A model generated the notes under the pieces. That model ran no database searches. It was not told the origin of the DNA and saw only the letters and a list, made by a program, of their open reading frames with translations. A stretch of DNA of 64,000 nucleotides, taken from positions 5,456,001-5,520,000 of the forward strand of contig CM060200.1 of the NCBI GenBank assembly GCA_030562195.1, given 5' to 3'. Position numbers and translations under genes: made by a program. Shown in pieces: positions 35,201 through 50,200 of this stretch (the first letter of the stretch is position 1; every line of letters starts with the position of its first letter). This DNA comes from Nipponacmea schrenckii (taxonomy: Eukaryota; Mollusca; Gastropoda; Lottiidae).

Positions 35201-38200
35201 ACAATTTGAAAACTAAAAAAAAACAAAAAATATTTTGTAGCTTACAGATTTAATAATACGATGCCACTGAATATTTTCAGGTTGCTATGTCCTTCTTAAA
35301 TTCATTTTGACTCCATGGTATATATAAATATTCCAGTGTATTAACAGTATACTGTAAGGCTAGAAATTAATGCGTCAACAAATTAATGCGACATGGGGTA
35401 TAGAGACTAAAATGCGAGTACAAATTAATGCGATCAGTGATAGGTTTCGCATTTTTTAATATCATCAAAATTCTAAAGTGATTATTGAATGAAGACTTGA
35501 ACAATGATTAAGATTTTATCTTAAATAGTCAAGTGTGAAAAATCTTTTGTTTTTAATGTCGTTGATTACTAATCAGCTTCAAATTTAGAGATAATTACCT
35601 AATTACTTAATCCAGCCCGGTCTCAATTTAAATACTTGTCACTAATGTCAGTCATATTTGAACTCCATAAAATTCACTTGGGAATATGTATTTAAAATGC
35701 GGATACAAATTAATGTGATCGCAGATAGGTCGCATTTAACGCATTAATTTCTATCTCGCAATAATTTGTAGCCTTACAGTGACAATTTGAAAATATTTAT
35801 TATTATTCATTTAACTGTAGTTAGTCACATGACAATATGAAGTCAAAATTTATCTCCAAGCAAAAAATGATTCAACCTGAAGATTTGTGACAAAATTTAA
35901 ATATAAGAATTAACATTATTGCTGTGTAGTTGCAGTTGATCACGCAACACACATACATACATAACCTTGTCTGCGTTTACACACTAATAAGGCTTTCTGG
36001 TGAAAATCATTTTTAATATCTTGGATTCATTTCAACTCCACTTGTTTTACAAGAAAGTCTGGAAATTTGTTTTTTATGGATTAAGCATAAACAAACATAA
36101 TTCATATATGACTAGGCATGTATTAACAAATGTGTTCTACCAATGGCATAGCATTTGGGTCAACATTATTTTTCTGTTTGTTATTTCTTAATGAAGCCAT
36201 TAAGTGTCTGTGATTGTCTGAGACAAAAATTATACATTTCTGTTGTACAATATTAATTTATAGCATGTCTCCAGACAATAACTTTTTGAAAAAATTTAAT
36301 TGTATTTTATTGATGTTAGTCTGAAATTTGAAAGAACATCATCTTACAAGGATACTGCGTCTTAGCATGAATATAAAATTTTAGTTCTCAAGAATGGTCA
36401 ATATGAGTATATATTCATCAGTGAACCTATCTGGGATCATAACATAACAGGAACCCCTTAAAATCTGGAAAACTCACAAAACGAAGTCTTTTTGAAAAAA
36501 CGCTTAATCAATTTATTATTAAGCGTTTTTCAATAATCAAATGCATCTTTATTATTATTTATTTTAATGTTTTTTTATGGCAGCAGGTATATTTAGTGAT
36601 GAATAGAGCTCAAATGGCCAAGTTTATCACGAACAAGGGTAATAACTCAATTCATCTAGTAACAAATTCATCTAAATTCTCTTTTCTAGAGTGTTAATGA
36701 GCTTAAAATTGAACAGGTTTCAAGATCAAGGGCAATAACTTACATTATTTTCATTAGGATTCATCCTGGGTAATAAACATATACTCCAAATTTCATCAAA
36801 ATTTGTCGCGGATTGTATCTGATAAATGTAACAAGCAATTACAGACAGATGTATATGAGCGAGACCAATATACTCCCAACATTTCATATGAGCATATAAA
36901 GAGAAACGAAAAAGGAAAAATAATTCTAAACTACTTACATTGCATTTATTCGGTTTTTCTCCAGAATGAACTCTCATATGGATCAGTAGTTTATATCTTG
37001 CATTAAATGGTCGGAATCGGCGTTGACAACCTTGCCAAAAACATGTAAAATCATCACCCTTACGTTGATCAATATGCATTTTTTCAATATGGCGGACAAG
37101 TTCATCTTTTTCTTTGAAACTTGATTTACAGTCAATCCAATCACAGAAATGTTTCTCTTCCCCAGTATCCTCTTCAACAATTTCATTTTTAATGGACGTT
37201 GCTGAGGATGTGGGTATATTTTGTATAAAATTTTCAATATTTTGTTGCTGTAATGGTAACAATGGTAATTGTTGTTGCTGTTGTTGATGATGGTGCAGTT
37301 GTTGTTCTACAGCTTGACTGTAAGGTGGAGGTGGACCGATTGGTATGCCATTACTGTCTATACTAGTGCCAACCATAGAATTATTTATGGTACTTAAGTT
37401 ATTCATAGATCCATTTATATTGTTCATAGATCCATTTATATTGTTCATAGATCCAGTAATATGGTTTATAGCACTATTTAACGGGTTATTAATATAGGAA
37501 AAACTGGACAATGGTTGTTGAACACTACCTGCATGAATTTGTCCATCATGTTGAGGAATGAAATGGCCATTTTGATAACTTTGTTCAATATATGGTATAT
37601 CACTTAATGGTGCAACACACTGATTACTCATCAAATCCACATAGCCACCACTGTTTTCATGGGGTACAATGTTATAATAGTTAGCATGATCATGTTTGCT
37701 ACCAGCAGTAAACTGAGACTGTGACAAGCGATGACCTCCAGATCCATTGTGTGAGTAGGGACTATTTCTAGCTGATAAATGAGAGAATGATCCAGTAGCT
37801 TGACCAAGCTTGTGGAGACACACTGATGGAGGAACTTCTGGATCCACCAACCAAAGCAGTAGGTGAGAATCGAATGATTTGGTTGATATCTACATCAGAT
37901 ATGGAAGGTGAAATAGATAAAGCTCTCTTCTGGGCTGTTCTATGATGTAAGTTAGCTGAATGACGTGGACTGTTAAATAAAGATGTACTTGTAAACATGG
38001 AGATATCTTGAGATGGTGATAAATTACTATTAATACTACCATGATACTGGGAAATAGAACTTGTTGTTTGAGCAAACTGCTCTAAATCACTGCTGGTAAT
38101 AGAACTGACTCCACCATTTGGTGTAACTGATGGTAATGGTTTATAATGGGACCAATCCTGTTGTTTTGGTAATGGTTCTAGAAATACTGCTTTATCACTG

Positions 38201-41200
38201 GTTGTACTATAAGCTCCAGGGGTAGATAGCGAATTACGCTCAGATGAAACAGAATAAGCCGTACTCAAGTTGCCACGGTTACACTGTATTAAGGAGACTT
38301 CACTAGGAGTAGGGGTGTTGGTTTCTAAATGCTGATTTGGTAAATGAAGATGACCAATGGATGATTTAGAAGATGATTGTAAATCATCAGTGCTATGAGA
38401 TGAAAAGTTGTTGTTTTGTTGTTGTTGGTGTTGAGATTGACGTTGTTGGGTGCTGAATCCAATGCATTGTGGACCATAATTATTGCTCTCAATATCTGTA
38501 ATAACAAGTTTGAAAACAATGATGTATGTCAATATAACCATACCTTTTAACAGGAGCATAAGATTATGAAATATGTGGTAAGAAACTTCCTATGTCTCAA
38601 AGTTTGATGATAATTTACAATATTATATCTTTAGATTTAAAAAAAAAAAATCCAGTAGGTAAAAGTGTTAAGATTTAGATGTTTCTGTTTAGTATTAATA
38701 TCTAATATTTTTTATTTCTGTTATTTCAAACTATTGTAATAACGAATGACTTAAAGTCACCATTCTTGATTAGAGAAAAATAACATGGCTAGAGACATTT
38801 TTTCCAAATATAGTCAAAAAACAAAAACTTTTAGTTGAATATAATTTTAAAAAAATAATAATAATGCAAAGAAAGTGGTAATCATTTGAAACAAATCTGA
38901 TGTTAAAAATAAATTTTGAACCCTAAGTGGTGAATATAATGGTAGATAGTTTAAGGTCAATGTTATCATGTTAACATAATATCTGTTGGTATGATGGTAT
39001 TTATCTTTCCAGATAAAACTTGTCTTTATTACAATGACTAGGTATGTTAGGAATGAACCAACTTGTTACAATAAATCTATTGTACATTTAATCTTGACAT
39101 TAGAATGTTCTGAATTTGATATTAAAAATTTGAAATTACTTCTCATAAAACTGTCAATAAACTTCATCAAAGGCTGAATTGTTTCAAAAAATTTCAAACA
39201 ATTTTCTCCACAGAAAAAATTTTTGGGTAAATATCAACACCTTAAAGTTGTTTTTGCGCAAAATTAAAGCAAGACTTCCTAGAAATTAATAATTTAAAGT
39301 TTAAAGATCTCTTGACCTGAATTTGGATCAGATATCATGTGCCATAAATAGAATAAAGGATCTAGTAAAACATAGGTAAAGTATACTTGTAAACGTTTGA
39401 TATGTGATTTGAAGAGGATTTAATACCAGGGTGATATGAAATAATATAAAGTAGTAAAATATGATCAATATATCATAGAAGAGAGAAGATAAGAGAAGAA
39501 TTATAACTATATATTATACTTGTATAATAAAATATTATCAAATATCAATATATCTTATATAAAATAATCTACAGATTCCCAGGTGCTGTCCCAAAAGAAA
39601 TAGAGATTTAAACAAAATTATATAAGATCTTGACAAATCTGAAGTTAAAACAACTCATGAGAGGATTTGAGCACAAAAAGGGAAACTGATGCTAATATAA
39701 AGTTCCCAAAATAAACCTCAAAAGAACCAAGTTAAGTTGTTAATTGTTAGCAGAGCATTTTTTTTTAGGTATCCAAATTAAACATTGATATCTAGTGGAA
39801 CCTAGAAGTTTACAAGAAGGTATCATGCTTTATAATGCAATATCAGTAATAACAATGTCTTGGAATAATGTTCCAGTGCAATATCAGTAATACCAATGTC
39901 TTGGAATAATGTTCCAGTGCAATATCAGAAATTTGTTGGAAAAGGTTAAAATGAATTTTTAAAGGGAATTTTGGACAAATTGTTAGGTTAAACTCCCCTT
40001 AATTAACATTTTTATATTTTTTTTCCGGTAACAGCAAATGAACTGTATTAAGTCTTACTAAATTTGACGTTTTGACCATTTTAGAAAGTGCCCTCCGCAA
40101 AGTTTGTCAGATTTAACACGCTAATTGTTTTAATTAATAAAAAATATTGCCCTGATTATGGAAGTTGTGAGTTTGGATTTTTTTTTAGTTTTAACTGTAT
40201 ATCCTATACAGGTTTTTTTTAATAAAAACATTGATTGTTTTATGTCCTGTTTATTATTCATGAAAAACATTTTCATACTCTTCATCATTTTCAGTTGTTT
40301 CAGACTCATATAATTCAATACAGTTTAACAAAAAATTTCAGATTTCATTCAAAACTGTAGGTTGAAACAAGTTAATTTTGAACCCAAATTTTTGGGTAAA
40401 TTTCACGAAAATTTTAAAGGTACCTGATCTTTCAAATTTTTGGACAAAACCGTTTTAAATGTATAAGAAGATGAAAAGGGCCCTTATTTTAAACAAAATG
40501 GGCCTTATAATAAATATTTAAAACACATTAAACCTCATTTTTTTTAAAACCCCAAATGCAATAACTGGGGTTATGAAACAGTTATTTTGAAAGAAAACTG
40601 ATTTTATAAATTAGGTTTAACCAAAAGAAACGGTTTTAAATTTTTTGTTTTTGATTCCCTGAAAAATAAGAAGCATGGGATTCCTTGAATCAGTTTCCCC
40701 TTACGTGACAAAACTGATATTTTAATCCTTTGACCTGTTCGAGGCTATCCTGTTGCAATGACATTGGCGTCTGTCTGTGTATTTCTATTCTCTTTGATAA
40801 TTTATTCATTAATATTTTTCAAGCCAATAACTGGTCTAAAACTTGGTCAAGTCTTCGATAGTTGACCCTACTGCAGTTTAGTTCACACAGTTTCAGCTGC
40901 AAATTGGTTATTACCTGATATTATACAGGTATAAGCATTTGAATTATTAACCGGGTAATTACCGGTTATTGCCAAAAGTTACCCGGTTAGTAAAAATCAC
41001 TAACCGTTTCAACACTACAAAACTGAACAGGAAATTAAAAGCAAGAAATTCTGAACAATTCTTGGAAAATTATTATGAAAAATTATAAAGGTACACATGA
41101 TTTACAAATTTATGAGACAAAACTGTTTCACCTGAATGAATATCAATAATGATGAACTATGGGCCATAAAATCACTGAATGTTAAATCTAATTAATGGTT

Positions 41201-44200
41201 CTGTATTATTGTATTAAAATCATTGAAACCATAAACATGTTTTAACCAAGTGTTATATGTTATGCAATCAGTTATTTTGAAAGAAATCTGATATATCAAA
41301 TGTATTAAAGAAGTTATGAACGTGACAAAATGACCCTGGAGTATTTCAAGGATACTCTAATCATGCTTTGTGTTTTTGTTTCTCCATGATAACAGCCATA
41401 AGAAGCATGAGATTCTTGTTCAGCTTTAGCAGCCTGTGTAGTAATCAATGGTTTTTAACTTAACTTAAGCAAATTCTCAAGATATTTTGTCAAATACTTT
41501 TGACAACGGTTTCTCCAAACTCACCTTGTTTAATTGACCTATTGAAGAGAGAATTGGTTGGTTTCACTGATTGTCTATTTGAGATAACTTTGTGATCCTG
41601 TTGTCTTGGGGTTACATTTGGTGATGGTTTACCACTTGTTACTAAGGATCGGGCACTTGATAATGCTGGTAGATGAACTGACTTGTCAGTAATACCTGAT
41701 CCATTCTGAGGAACTGGTGTTGTTCTGGTGGAATTGGGAATGGGTGTTTCAGCTTGGATTCGTAATGTTGGTATGTCTCCTTGGACTTTATTGGCAATAG
41801 GTGGTCCATTTTTAGTATTTTTGTGATTCCGGCTAGAGCTTTGGCCATTCATTCTCCTGAAATTACACAATTTTATAAAATTGTATAAAATATAAAGTTA
41901 AATATTGTACAAATAAATTTCTTAAGATAATGAAAAAAAACTTCATAAGATGGTAAAACTACATATTACAACAAAGAAGTATAAAGATTTCAGGTTGGGA
42001 ACAAATATTTTCATGAGTAAAAAATTGTATAAATATAAGTTTTCTGAAATAAAATAAAATTTGTTTGAAAGATTGTAAATCTAAGGCTTAAAAAAAACTG
42101 TAGAGAATTAGATAATATATAATTATATTTAATTCTAGCCTTGACTATATTGTCATTTGCATGCAGATGTTATCATGTGTGACTATATATTATAATTACC
42201 TATAATTTCATAAGATCTAATTGTAAAATTAAATGGACCTAATGGACATTGTTTTAAGTTAATACAAGAAAGTTATTTTTCATCACTTGAGTGAGAGAAT
42301 GCATACAAATTTGGACATAGCTCAAACAAAGGGAAATATAAATAAAATTCTTCTTTGAATTTTTTAAATTTATGTTTCTGAAATCACGACAACAAGATCA
42401 GTAAATCCCAATAGTACTGTTATGTTTCTTTATGAGCAATGAATGATTTAACAGTAAAGAGTTCTAATTAAAATAGGCAAAAATCAATTATGTTCAAACA
42501 AGATTTTCTTCTTCACTAAAGAATTGGAACAACATAACAACCAACTTCAGTTAACAGCATACCTATCCAAACTTTCTATGGCAGTACATGAAGATAATTA
42601 ACAAGCTTAAGATACATCCACTTGGCCATATAATTTAATGGTTGAGGAACTTTTCACAAATTCTTGTGGGCTTCTGTAGCACAGCAGTTAGAGCGTTGGT
42701 TCTTTACTTCATGACGTCATTTGCTTGGATACTTTGAAAATGTTGGACGTGAGTTCCAATCTTGATCGGTGTGTGAAAGTCTGATGACCTTGAATAAGTC
42801 ATTTTTACTCACAATTCCAGTCTACCCAACTGTAAATGGGTACGGATAATCTGGGAAAGATCAATGCCAAGAGGTTTGGTCAAGGACCAGCCGGTAGAAA
42901 GGATCCCTTTCATGGCGGACTTGTGAATCTAAGTTGTTATCCTTGTAAAATATAGTTGTTTCTTTCTTTCTTTTTATACAATTAATGGAAGACAAAAGAA
43001 ATAATTTTCAAGCGCCCCAAATTTAGAAAATTACTCAAATTGTTACTCAAACCGCTGGAATTTGTGTTTTTTTATTATCAAGATCAGATTCAAAAGTGAT
43101 CATGAGAATTTTGTCAATCAGTCAGAAAGATGGATGCCTATATATGTAAAATAATATATGCCAATTTCTGTATTTCTATATTTGATCAATTAATTTTGTG
43201 TTTATCCTCCTTCACCCTCTCCCAAAACAAATCAGAACCAGATTTGAGTGTGATGTTAATTTATTTAAACCTTATTAATTCTTTCTCTTATATTCTTAGA
43301 CTATAGATAAAAGGAGAATAAATCAGTGAATTTGGAAGAAAATCAAGTTATTTTATTGATTTATAATTGTTCCTATTTGAAATGTCAAGTGACGTTAAAT
43401 GTTGACTGGAATTGGTCTACTTTCATTCTGAGGAATCGATACAAATACTATTGATTTCATTGATTGAAGCAATTCAACTGGAAGTGATTATAAATACTTT
43501 AGAGTGTGTAATTCAATCTTAGCATAAATTAGGTCTGCCTTAGGCTATTTACTTGTATCAATATAATCATTGAACTGTTAAGGTGAAGAGAAAATTGATG
43601 GTTCCATTAAAATTCTTTTATTTCATTGTTACTTCCAAGTCTTTTTTATATTCATTAGTATTATTGAACAATGTGTATTTATAATACTTTATACAGTGAC
43701 ATTCAATGATACAAATCATATTCAATAAGAAAAAAGGTAAAAACAATGAACCCAAAAGTAAATAATTAGGAATATAATCCTTCAGTCTGGGTTTGGAAAA
43801 TGGATGACAAGGCAAACATAACCTACCAGATAAGGGAGAAAAGATGGCTTATTCCAGTCCAGTTCAACTCAAGAGAAAGAAAGGATCATATTAAATATGA
43901 CCTCATATACCCTCACAATATAAACATAACATTATATATGATATTTAAGCTGTTAATATTTGTTTAAGTTAAAGTTGTCTTCAAATTTATCTGGCATAAT
44001 GCCAATATTAATCAATGTCTTGATCATAAATTTCAGATCACTTATGTCACCTTGTCAAAGTTTTTTTCTCTTCATGTACTTTGATACCAAACTAGAGTGC
44101 CTTATATTTCCTTGTTAAGTGTACAAATATGTGGTGACAAGCTCCTATCTAGTGGCAATATCAAATACTTGCTTAGTCCTTAGACTTTAAACTAAATGCC

Positions 44201-47200
44201 ACATGCTATTAATAGGAGGGAAATTTTGAAAAATTATCAGATTTTTCTATCTCTTAACAATGAAAAATTATAAGCAAGCAAGGTAGGACACACTTACTCA
44301 TCTGGAACCTATAACACTTACCACATAGCTAATACATGTATTGTTTGTTCCATATTATATTCAAAGGTAAAAAATTAAACTATTTTCTGTCTTTCCCTTT
44401 GTTTCAACTAGTGCTGAAGATTTGGTTGAATCCCTTCCCCAAAACTAAAATATTCTTCTTTATTACTTACATAATTCAAATTGTTCCGTTTTACACCACA
44501 AAAATTAGGAGCATGCCGCGAACAGTTCTACGCTACCAAAATTAGGAGCATGCAGAGAACAGTTCTACACTACCAAAATTAGGTGCATGCCGAGAACAGT
44601 TCCTAAATATCAGTGTAATCAGTCAAACAATCAACTGTTCTTAGATGCTTATTACTGTAACAAATATGGTAATAACATACGTCTGTGTAAATCAGAAAGA
44701 AAGCAAAAGAAATAGCGCTTGCAGTTGTTGAAGTTAAAAATCAAACATCTCTATTGTTAAAAACAATTCCCCTAGCAGCCATATTTCATTCCATTAGAAA
44801 AAAAACGGCAAAAAAGGTCAGGGAAAGGATACCGTATACACTACAATAATTTATCTGTTCATAACCTCGCCACAGTATTCTGAAATTGGATCTGTTCTCA
44901 GAACCCTTGACCGTTTACATTACTAAATCTTCATCTGTTCCATTCTCGGATCTGTACCAATAACAGCTAAATTTTATGATGTAAATAGAGCTCATATCAA
45001 CAGAAATCAAAATCTATTATGTAACTGAATAATATGGAGAATAAAATCAAAATGTGTGTTGTAAAATTAAATTCGGAATAGGTGCGTTATATTTAAATTA
45101 AACGTGTTATTGTAAAAGGCTTTCACAGAGATCTCCAAGATGAATTTCCAAGTATGTATATAAAATGTTGATCACAACTTATAAAAGAAATAGAAATCTG
45201 GGTAATGTTCTTGTCCATGGTAGATAAGATCCACCTTCATCACATCCATAAACATATTTAAATTTTTCATCAATTTTGTAAATCTTTTGTAAATCTTGTT
45301 AATTTACTATCAAATTGCTTAATAGTTGTACAGAAATTTATAGTCTATAACCTTGGCCAGTGCTTCTATAGGAATATCTATTAAAATATCTTATACAATC
45401 ACTATTATACATATCATTACTGTATAATTGATGTATTGATGTATTGAGCAATATTTTAACAGTGAAAATATTTTGTTACTGTTAATCTTAATTGGGAATG
45501 AAAAAATTAAAATGTGCAAAGCAGGCGTCACTAACACGAACAATTTATTTGGATATAGTATTAAGGTAATAAAGTGAGCTCTAGACTTATCTTCATATCA
45601 ATATTGATAAATCCTAATATATCCTGCTTGATATTACACTATAACATAATATATAACATAAAAACATAGCTTACATTACATTAGTCTAGTCTTCATTCTT
45701 TTAACACCATGCAATAACTCAAGTGCTATCATGAGAAAAATCAATCAATCCTTTTGTTTATTCTTTACTTAAAGATGGACACTTTCATTGACTGAAATCA
45801 ATGCTTCTTGAAATAAATAATTTAGACCAAATCAGAGATTCCATTCAACAGATTTAGTAAATAGGCCTTATTCTATTTCCATTCAGAAATCTAGTCTTAA
45901 AGGCCATTGGTATCTAAAAATCTAAACAAGAACAATTTAAGGTACCTTCATTATCAGGAAGAGGATATAAAAAGAAAAAGTAAAATTTCTAGTTTGAGGT
46001 TTTTTGGAATGAATTAAGAAAATACATAATATATTTTTGATGTCAATTGTTCTTTACAGCATCATTGACATGGGATGCCAGGTTGACATATCTGAGAGTA
46101 TATTAAGCTGGGATTGAACATTTTTCGTCCATGTTTACATATTAACGACTTTCTCAACGATCCAGCATGTAACTTCAATTCAATGCCATCAAAATAAGGT
46201 ATAACCTATTGTTTTAAATAAATCTTCATAAACTTGCCATATATTGATTTTCAGTTACGTTATCCTTTCTATAATACATATTAGCAATCATAAATTGTTT
46301 AAGAATTAGGAAACATTGAAGATTTAATCTGTACTGTTATCAATAGGTCTGTGGACCATTTATTGATAATTGACTCAATCTATCAAAGGAGAAAAATCAA
46401 TGGCCTCTTTATCACAACAACCCAAATCACATGATATAATGACAATAATCATTGCTATTTTATTTTTTATTCTATCAGCATATTAAACTCATTGATTTTT
46501 AAAGTCAGACGACCACATTTATAGACAAATAAATCATCAAATAATAGAGGAACAGGCAGTCTATTTGCTGAACATAATTTGTAAAATTGAGAGAGATTTC
46601 AAGGTGGCCAAGATGGCTCAGGCTCAGTTTGTTTATTGATCAATATCAAAGTCCAGAGAAATGTTCATTGTACCAATCCCAAATTATTGACATTATTTTA
46701 TACTTGTCCATAGACCTACTTTCTTTGGTTTTACAATCTAACAAGGTAACAGGTAAACAATAATTGCTACCATATTCGTTAATGAAGTGATTTTGATCAA
46801 TATTGAATGCCTTAAAAGAGATTTGATTGCAAATCAATTAGGAGTAATAAATGACTTACTATAACTTGCTACACACCAATATGAACACTTTTTTGTGTCA
46901 CCTTTTACAAATTTGATTCTGAAAGTAACATTAATTGGTAATAATCCATCATTCTATATTGAAATAACTTTTAAGAAACTAACTAAAATCTTATTGGTAG
47001 ACAGATGGTTGTTTTATAGAGCATATAATATTATTATCAAACAGGCCAACTGACTTTATCACAATTACAACTGATAACAAAAATAAATAAAGTCAATTAT
47101 TGACATTTCCTGCTAATATCCTTTGCTTTAATATTCTTACTAAATATCTCATCATTCAGATTTATAATTCAATTCATGCATGTTGACACAAAACACATTT

Positions 47201-50200
47201 AAACAATATTTTTCACTGACAAATAACCTCATAATACACAATAACATTTTCACAATATCAAGCTTTATAAACTTTGTTTTGTAACTTGCCTGCCACCTCT
47301 CCTAAGCCACAGAATACAACAAATTGATTAGATTGTTCGTCATCAAATGTGTCTAATCAGAGCACTTGAAAGAAAGCAAACATAGGCCTATATAGCTATT
47401 TTATTTTTATTTTTGTCCACGTCTTTGATCATCTATATTTGCAAGCTCAATTGGGTGATATCAAACAATTTCAGCCAGTTTCGTCAAAATTGGACAAGAA
47501 CTGTGCCTTTTTGAGCCAAAAATTGAACGCGTTTTTAAAAAAAAAGGGCATTAACTGATACCTGATTTTCAATAGGGTTCATGGTTGGGTGATAACAAAT
47601 ACTTGTGCCAAGATTCATCAAAATCCATCAAGAATAGTGCTTTCTAGAATGTTTACGAGCTTAAATTGAAAGCGTTTTCAAGAACAAGGGCAATAGCTCA
47701 TACCGGTACTAAATATTTTTTGATTTCGCTTATTTTTAATAAGGTTCATCCTTGAGTTAAAACGCCCCATCACATTAAGTTTCGTCAAAAACTGTCAAGA
47801 ATTGCACATTGTGGAGTGTTTACAAGCATTTCAAGAACAAGGGCAATAACTAAATATTTTTGATTTCGCTGATTTTCAATAGGCTTCATCCTTTGGTGAT
47901 TATGAAGACTCCCACAAAGTTATGTCAAAATCTGTCAAGACCTCTGCCTACTAGAGTGCTTACTACAATTGTTGAGGATCCAACAAAAGGACGGATATGG
48001 GTGACTACAATATACGCTCAACATTTCATGTGGTAATTCCAAAAAGAGAAAGCAGGCACAAAAACCAATCACAGAAAATTTTCATGAATTTTTGTATAAA
48101 GGGTAAATACTGTCTTGGCAATATTTCCCCCATTGCCAACCGTCCCTCTCAATCAGGTGATAAAGCAGATCAGGAGAACCTATAACTTCATTTTATTTCA
48201 CTTCAGTAGGGACTATTGGATTCATAGAAGAACAACATATATAATAAAACAAACAAGGTATATTGAGACAATATCATACAATTGAAAACAATATCATACG
48301 ATTAAAAAGAATATGATCTATATTAAAACAACATCATACAATTGAAAACAATATGGTGTATATTGAGACAATATACAATTTCGAACAATATGATCCATAT
48401 TGAGGCAATATCATACAATTTCAAACGATATGATGTATATTGAGACAATATCATACAATTTCAAATATATTGAGGCAATATCATGCAATTTAATCTAATT
48501 GTTAAGGATATTTGAACAATATTAAAAAGTTTAAAACAATTGTTAAGGATATTTGAACAATATTAAAAAGTTTAAAACAATGTGATTTATATTGAGACAA
48601 TATCACACAATGTGATTTATATTGAGACAATATCACACAATGTGATTTTAATTGAGACAATATCACACAATGTGATTTATATTGAGACAATATCACACAA
48701 TGTGATTTACATTGAGACAATATCACACAATGTGATTTACATTGAGACAATATCATACAATTTAATCTAATTGTAATGGATATTTAAACAATATACTACA
48801 ATTTAAACTAATTTGATTTATGCTGAAATTGAAAAACTAATAGAGTTTTACTATCTCATGCAATTTAATTAATTTAGATTTATACCGAGACGTTGCGGTG
48901 CGGAAAAAAGACCAATTCTCAATTTGAAGAAACCGCAGGCGTTCTTACCAACGAATCAGAACACCGAAATATAACCTAAATAGAGTAACTCACCTAAATT
49001 AAAACATGAAATTGCATTTGAAACAAGCATATTACTCCATTATATTCATTATAAGTGCTCAAACATTTGGTTGATTTAAATATAAGGCATGTGTAATTTC
49101 TATTCATCATCGAGTTCAACAACCAAAAATAACAAATTATCCACTAGATGTCGCGCGTGGTCGCATATTTTCGTCTGCTAGATATAATCGGTATTGGAAA
49201 AATCGATTTATTCAAATGAACACGAACTGTCGAATTAATGGAGTTTTACGTCTTACGCCTCTGCACCTTACGGGCTATTGAAGAAGGACAACGCCATGCA
49301 GAGAAATGAGGAAATTTTGCTAGGACAGCGGCAATAGCGGCATTAGCCTACTCTTTTGCGATTTCCAACTCTCGAGGGATCTTTAACGTTTACAGACTGT
49401 ATACAGCACACGGGACCTCGGTTTATTGTCCCATCCGAACGAATAGACACTTTGTCCATGCATTAGAGCAGAGGAGAGGGACCCATTAACATCTTATTAT
49501 TTGCATGATACGTTCATGTAGGTTATAATCTAATCTAGTCACTGTACTGTGTGAAATACGATGTACAGAGACGTAAAACTCCATTTATTTCATTTGATTA
49601 CGATTAAGGCTGGTCAGCATGCAGTGTGCACTGAGGGAAATTTCGCCAAGATTTTCAACGGAAGATATGAAACCTACACAACATATTATATATGGGTTAA
49701 TTGCATCATTCGGTAAACTGTTACTTATTAGTCCTTCCTTTCCTTCCTATAGTGCACCATTGACAGACATCGGTTTAAAAAATCCCAAAGAGATCAAACT
49801 AACTCGATCTTCCCGAAAATTTGATCGATTCTAGGTTTTACCATATTTGAGCGGAAACTACTGACATCTGTATGTACGTTTGTAGATGGAGTTATATCCC
49901 ATTATACAATGTTTTAGTATTGAAAACGTCCTAATATCAATTAAACAGTCAATTAATAGCTTCTTTTATTGGGCCATAGAAGGTCAAAGAGCTAGAACTA
50001 TATATTTCAAAGTGCTGTTGAGTTTAGTATATTCAAACATAATGGAATAAATAGGAATAATAGATAATAGCCTACTAATTGGTCACAAAGACATACCATA
50101 GAAGGGTGGGGTGGGGGCGGCGGGGAATTTTCATTGGTTGGATTAATTCTGTCATGGACAAGATGGTAACTCATGTCTTTGTTTCGCATAACGCCGGTCA

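Noticed and set aside
48502..48770. Open frames on both strands encoding a repeated ten-residue peptide
   Set aside because: They are a by-product of the 30-bp minisatellite, whose unit is a multiple of three and lacks stops; there is no promoter or splice context.
49619..49834. 71-codon plus-strand open frame
   Set aside because: It begins inside a SINE fragment and shows no homology that I recognise.
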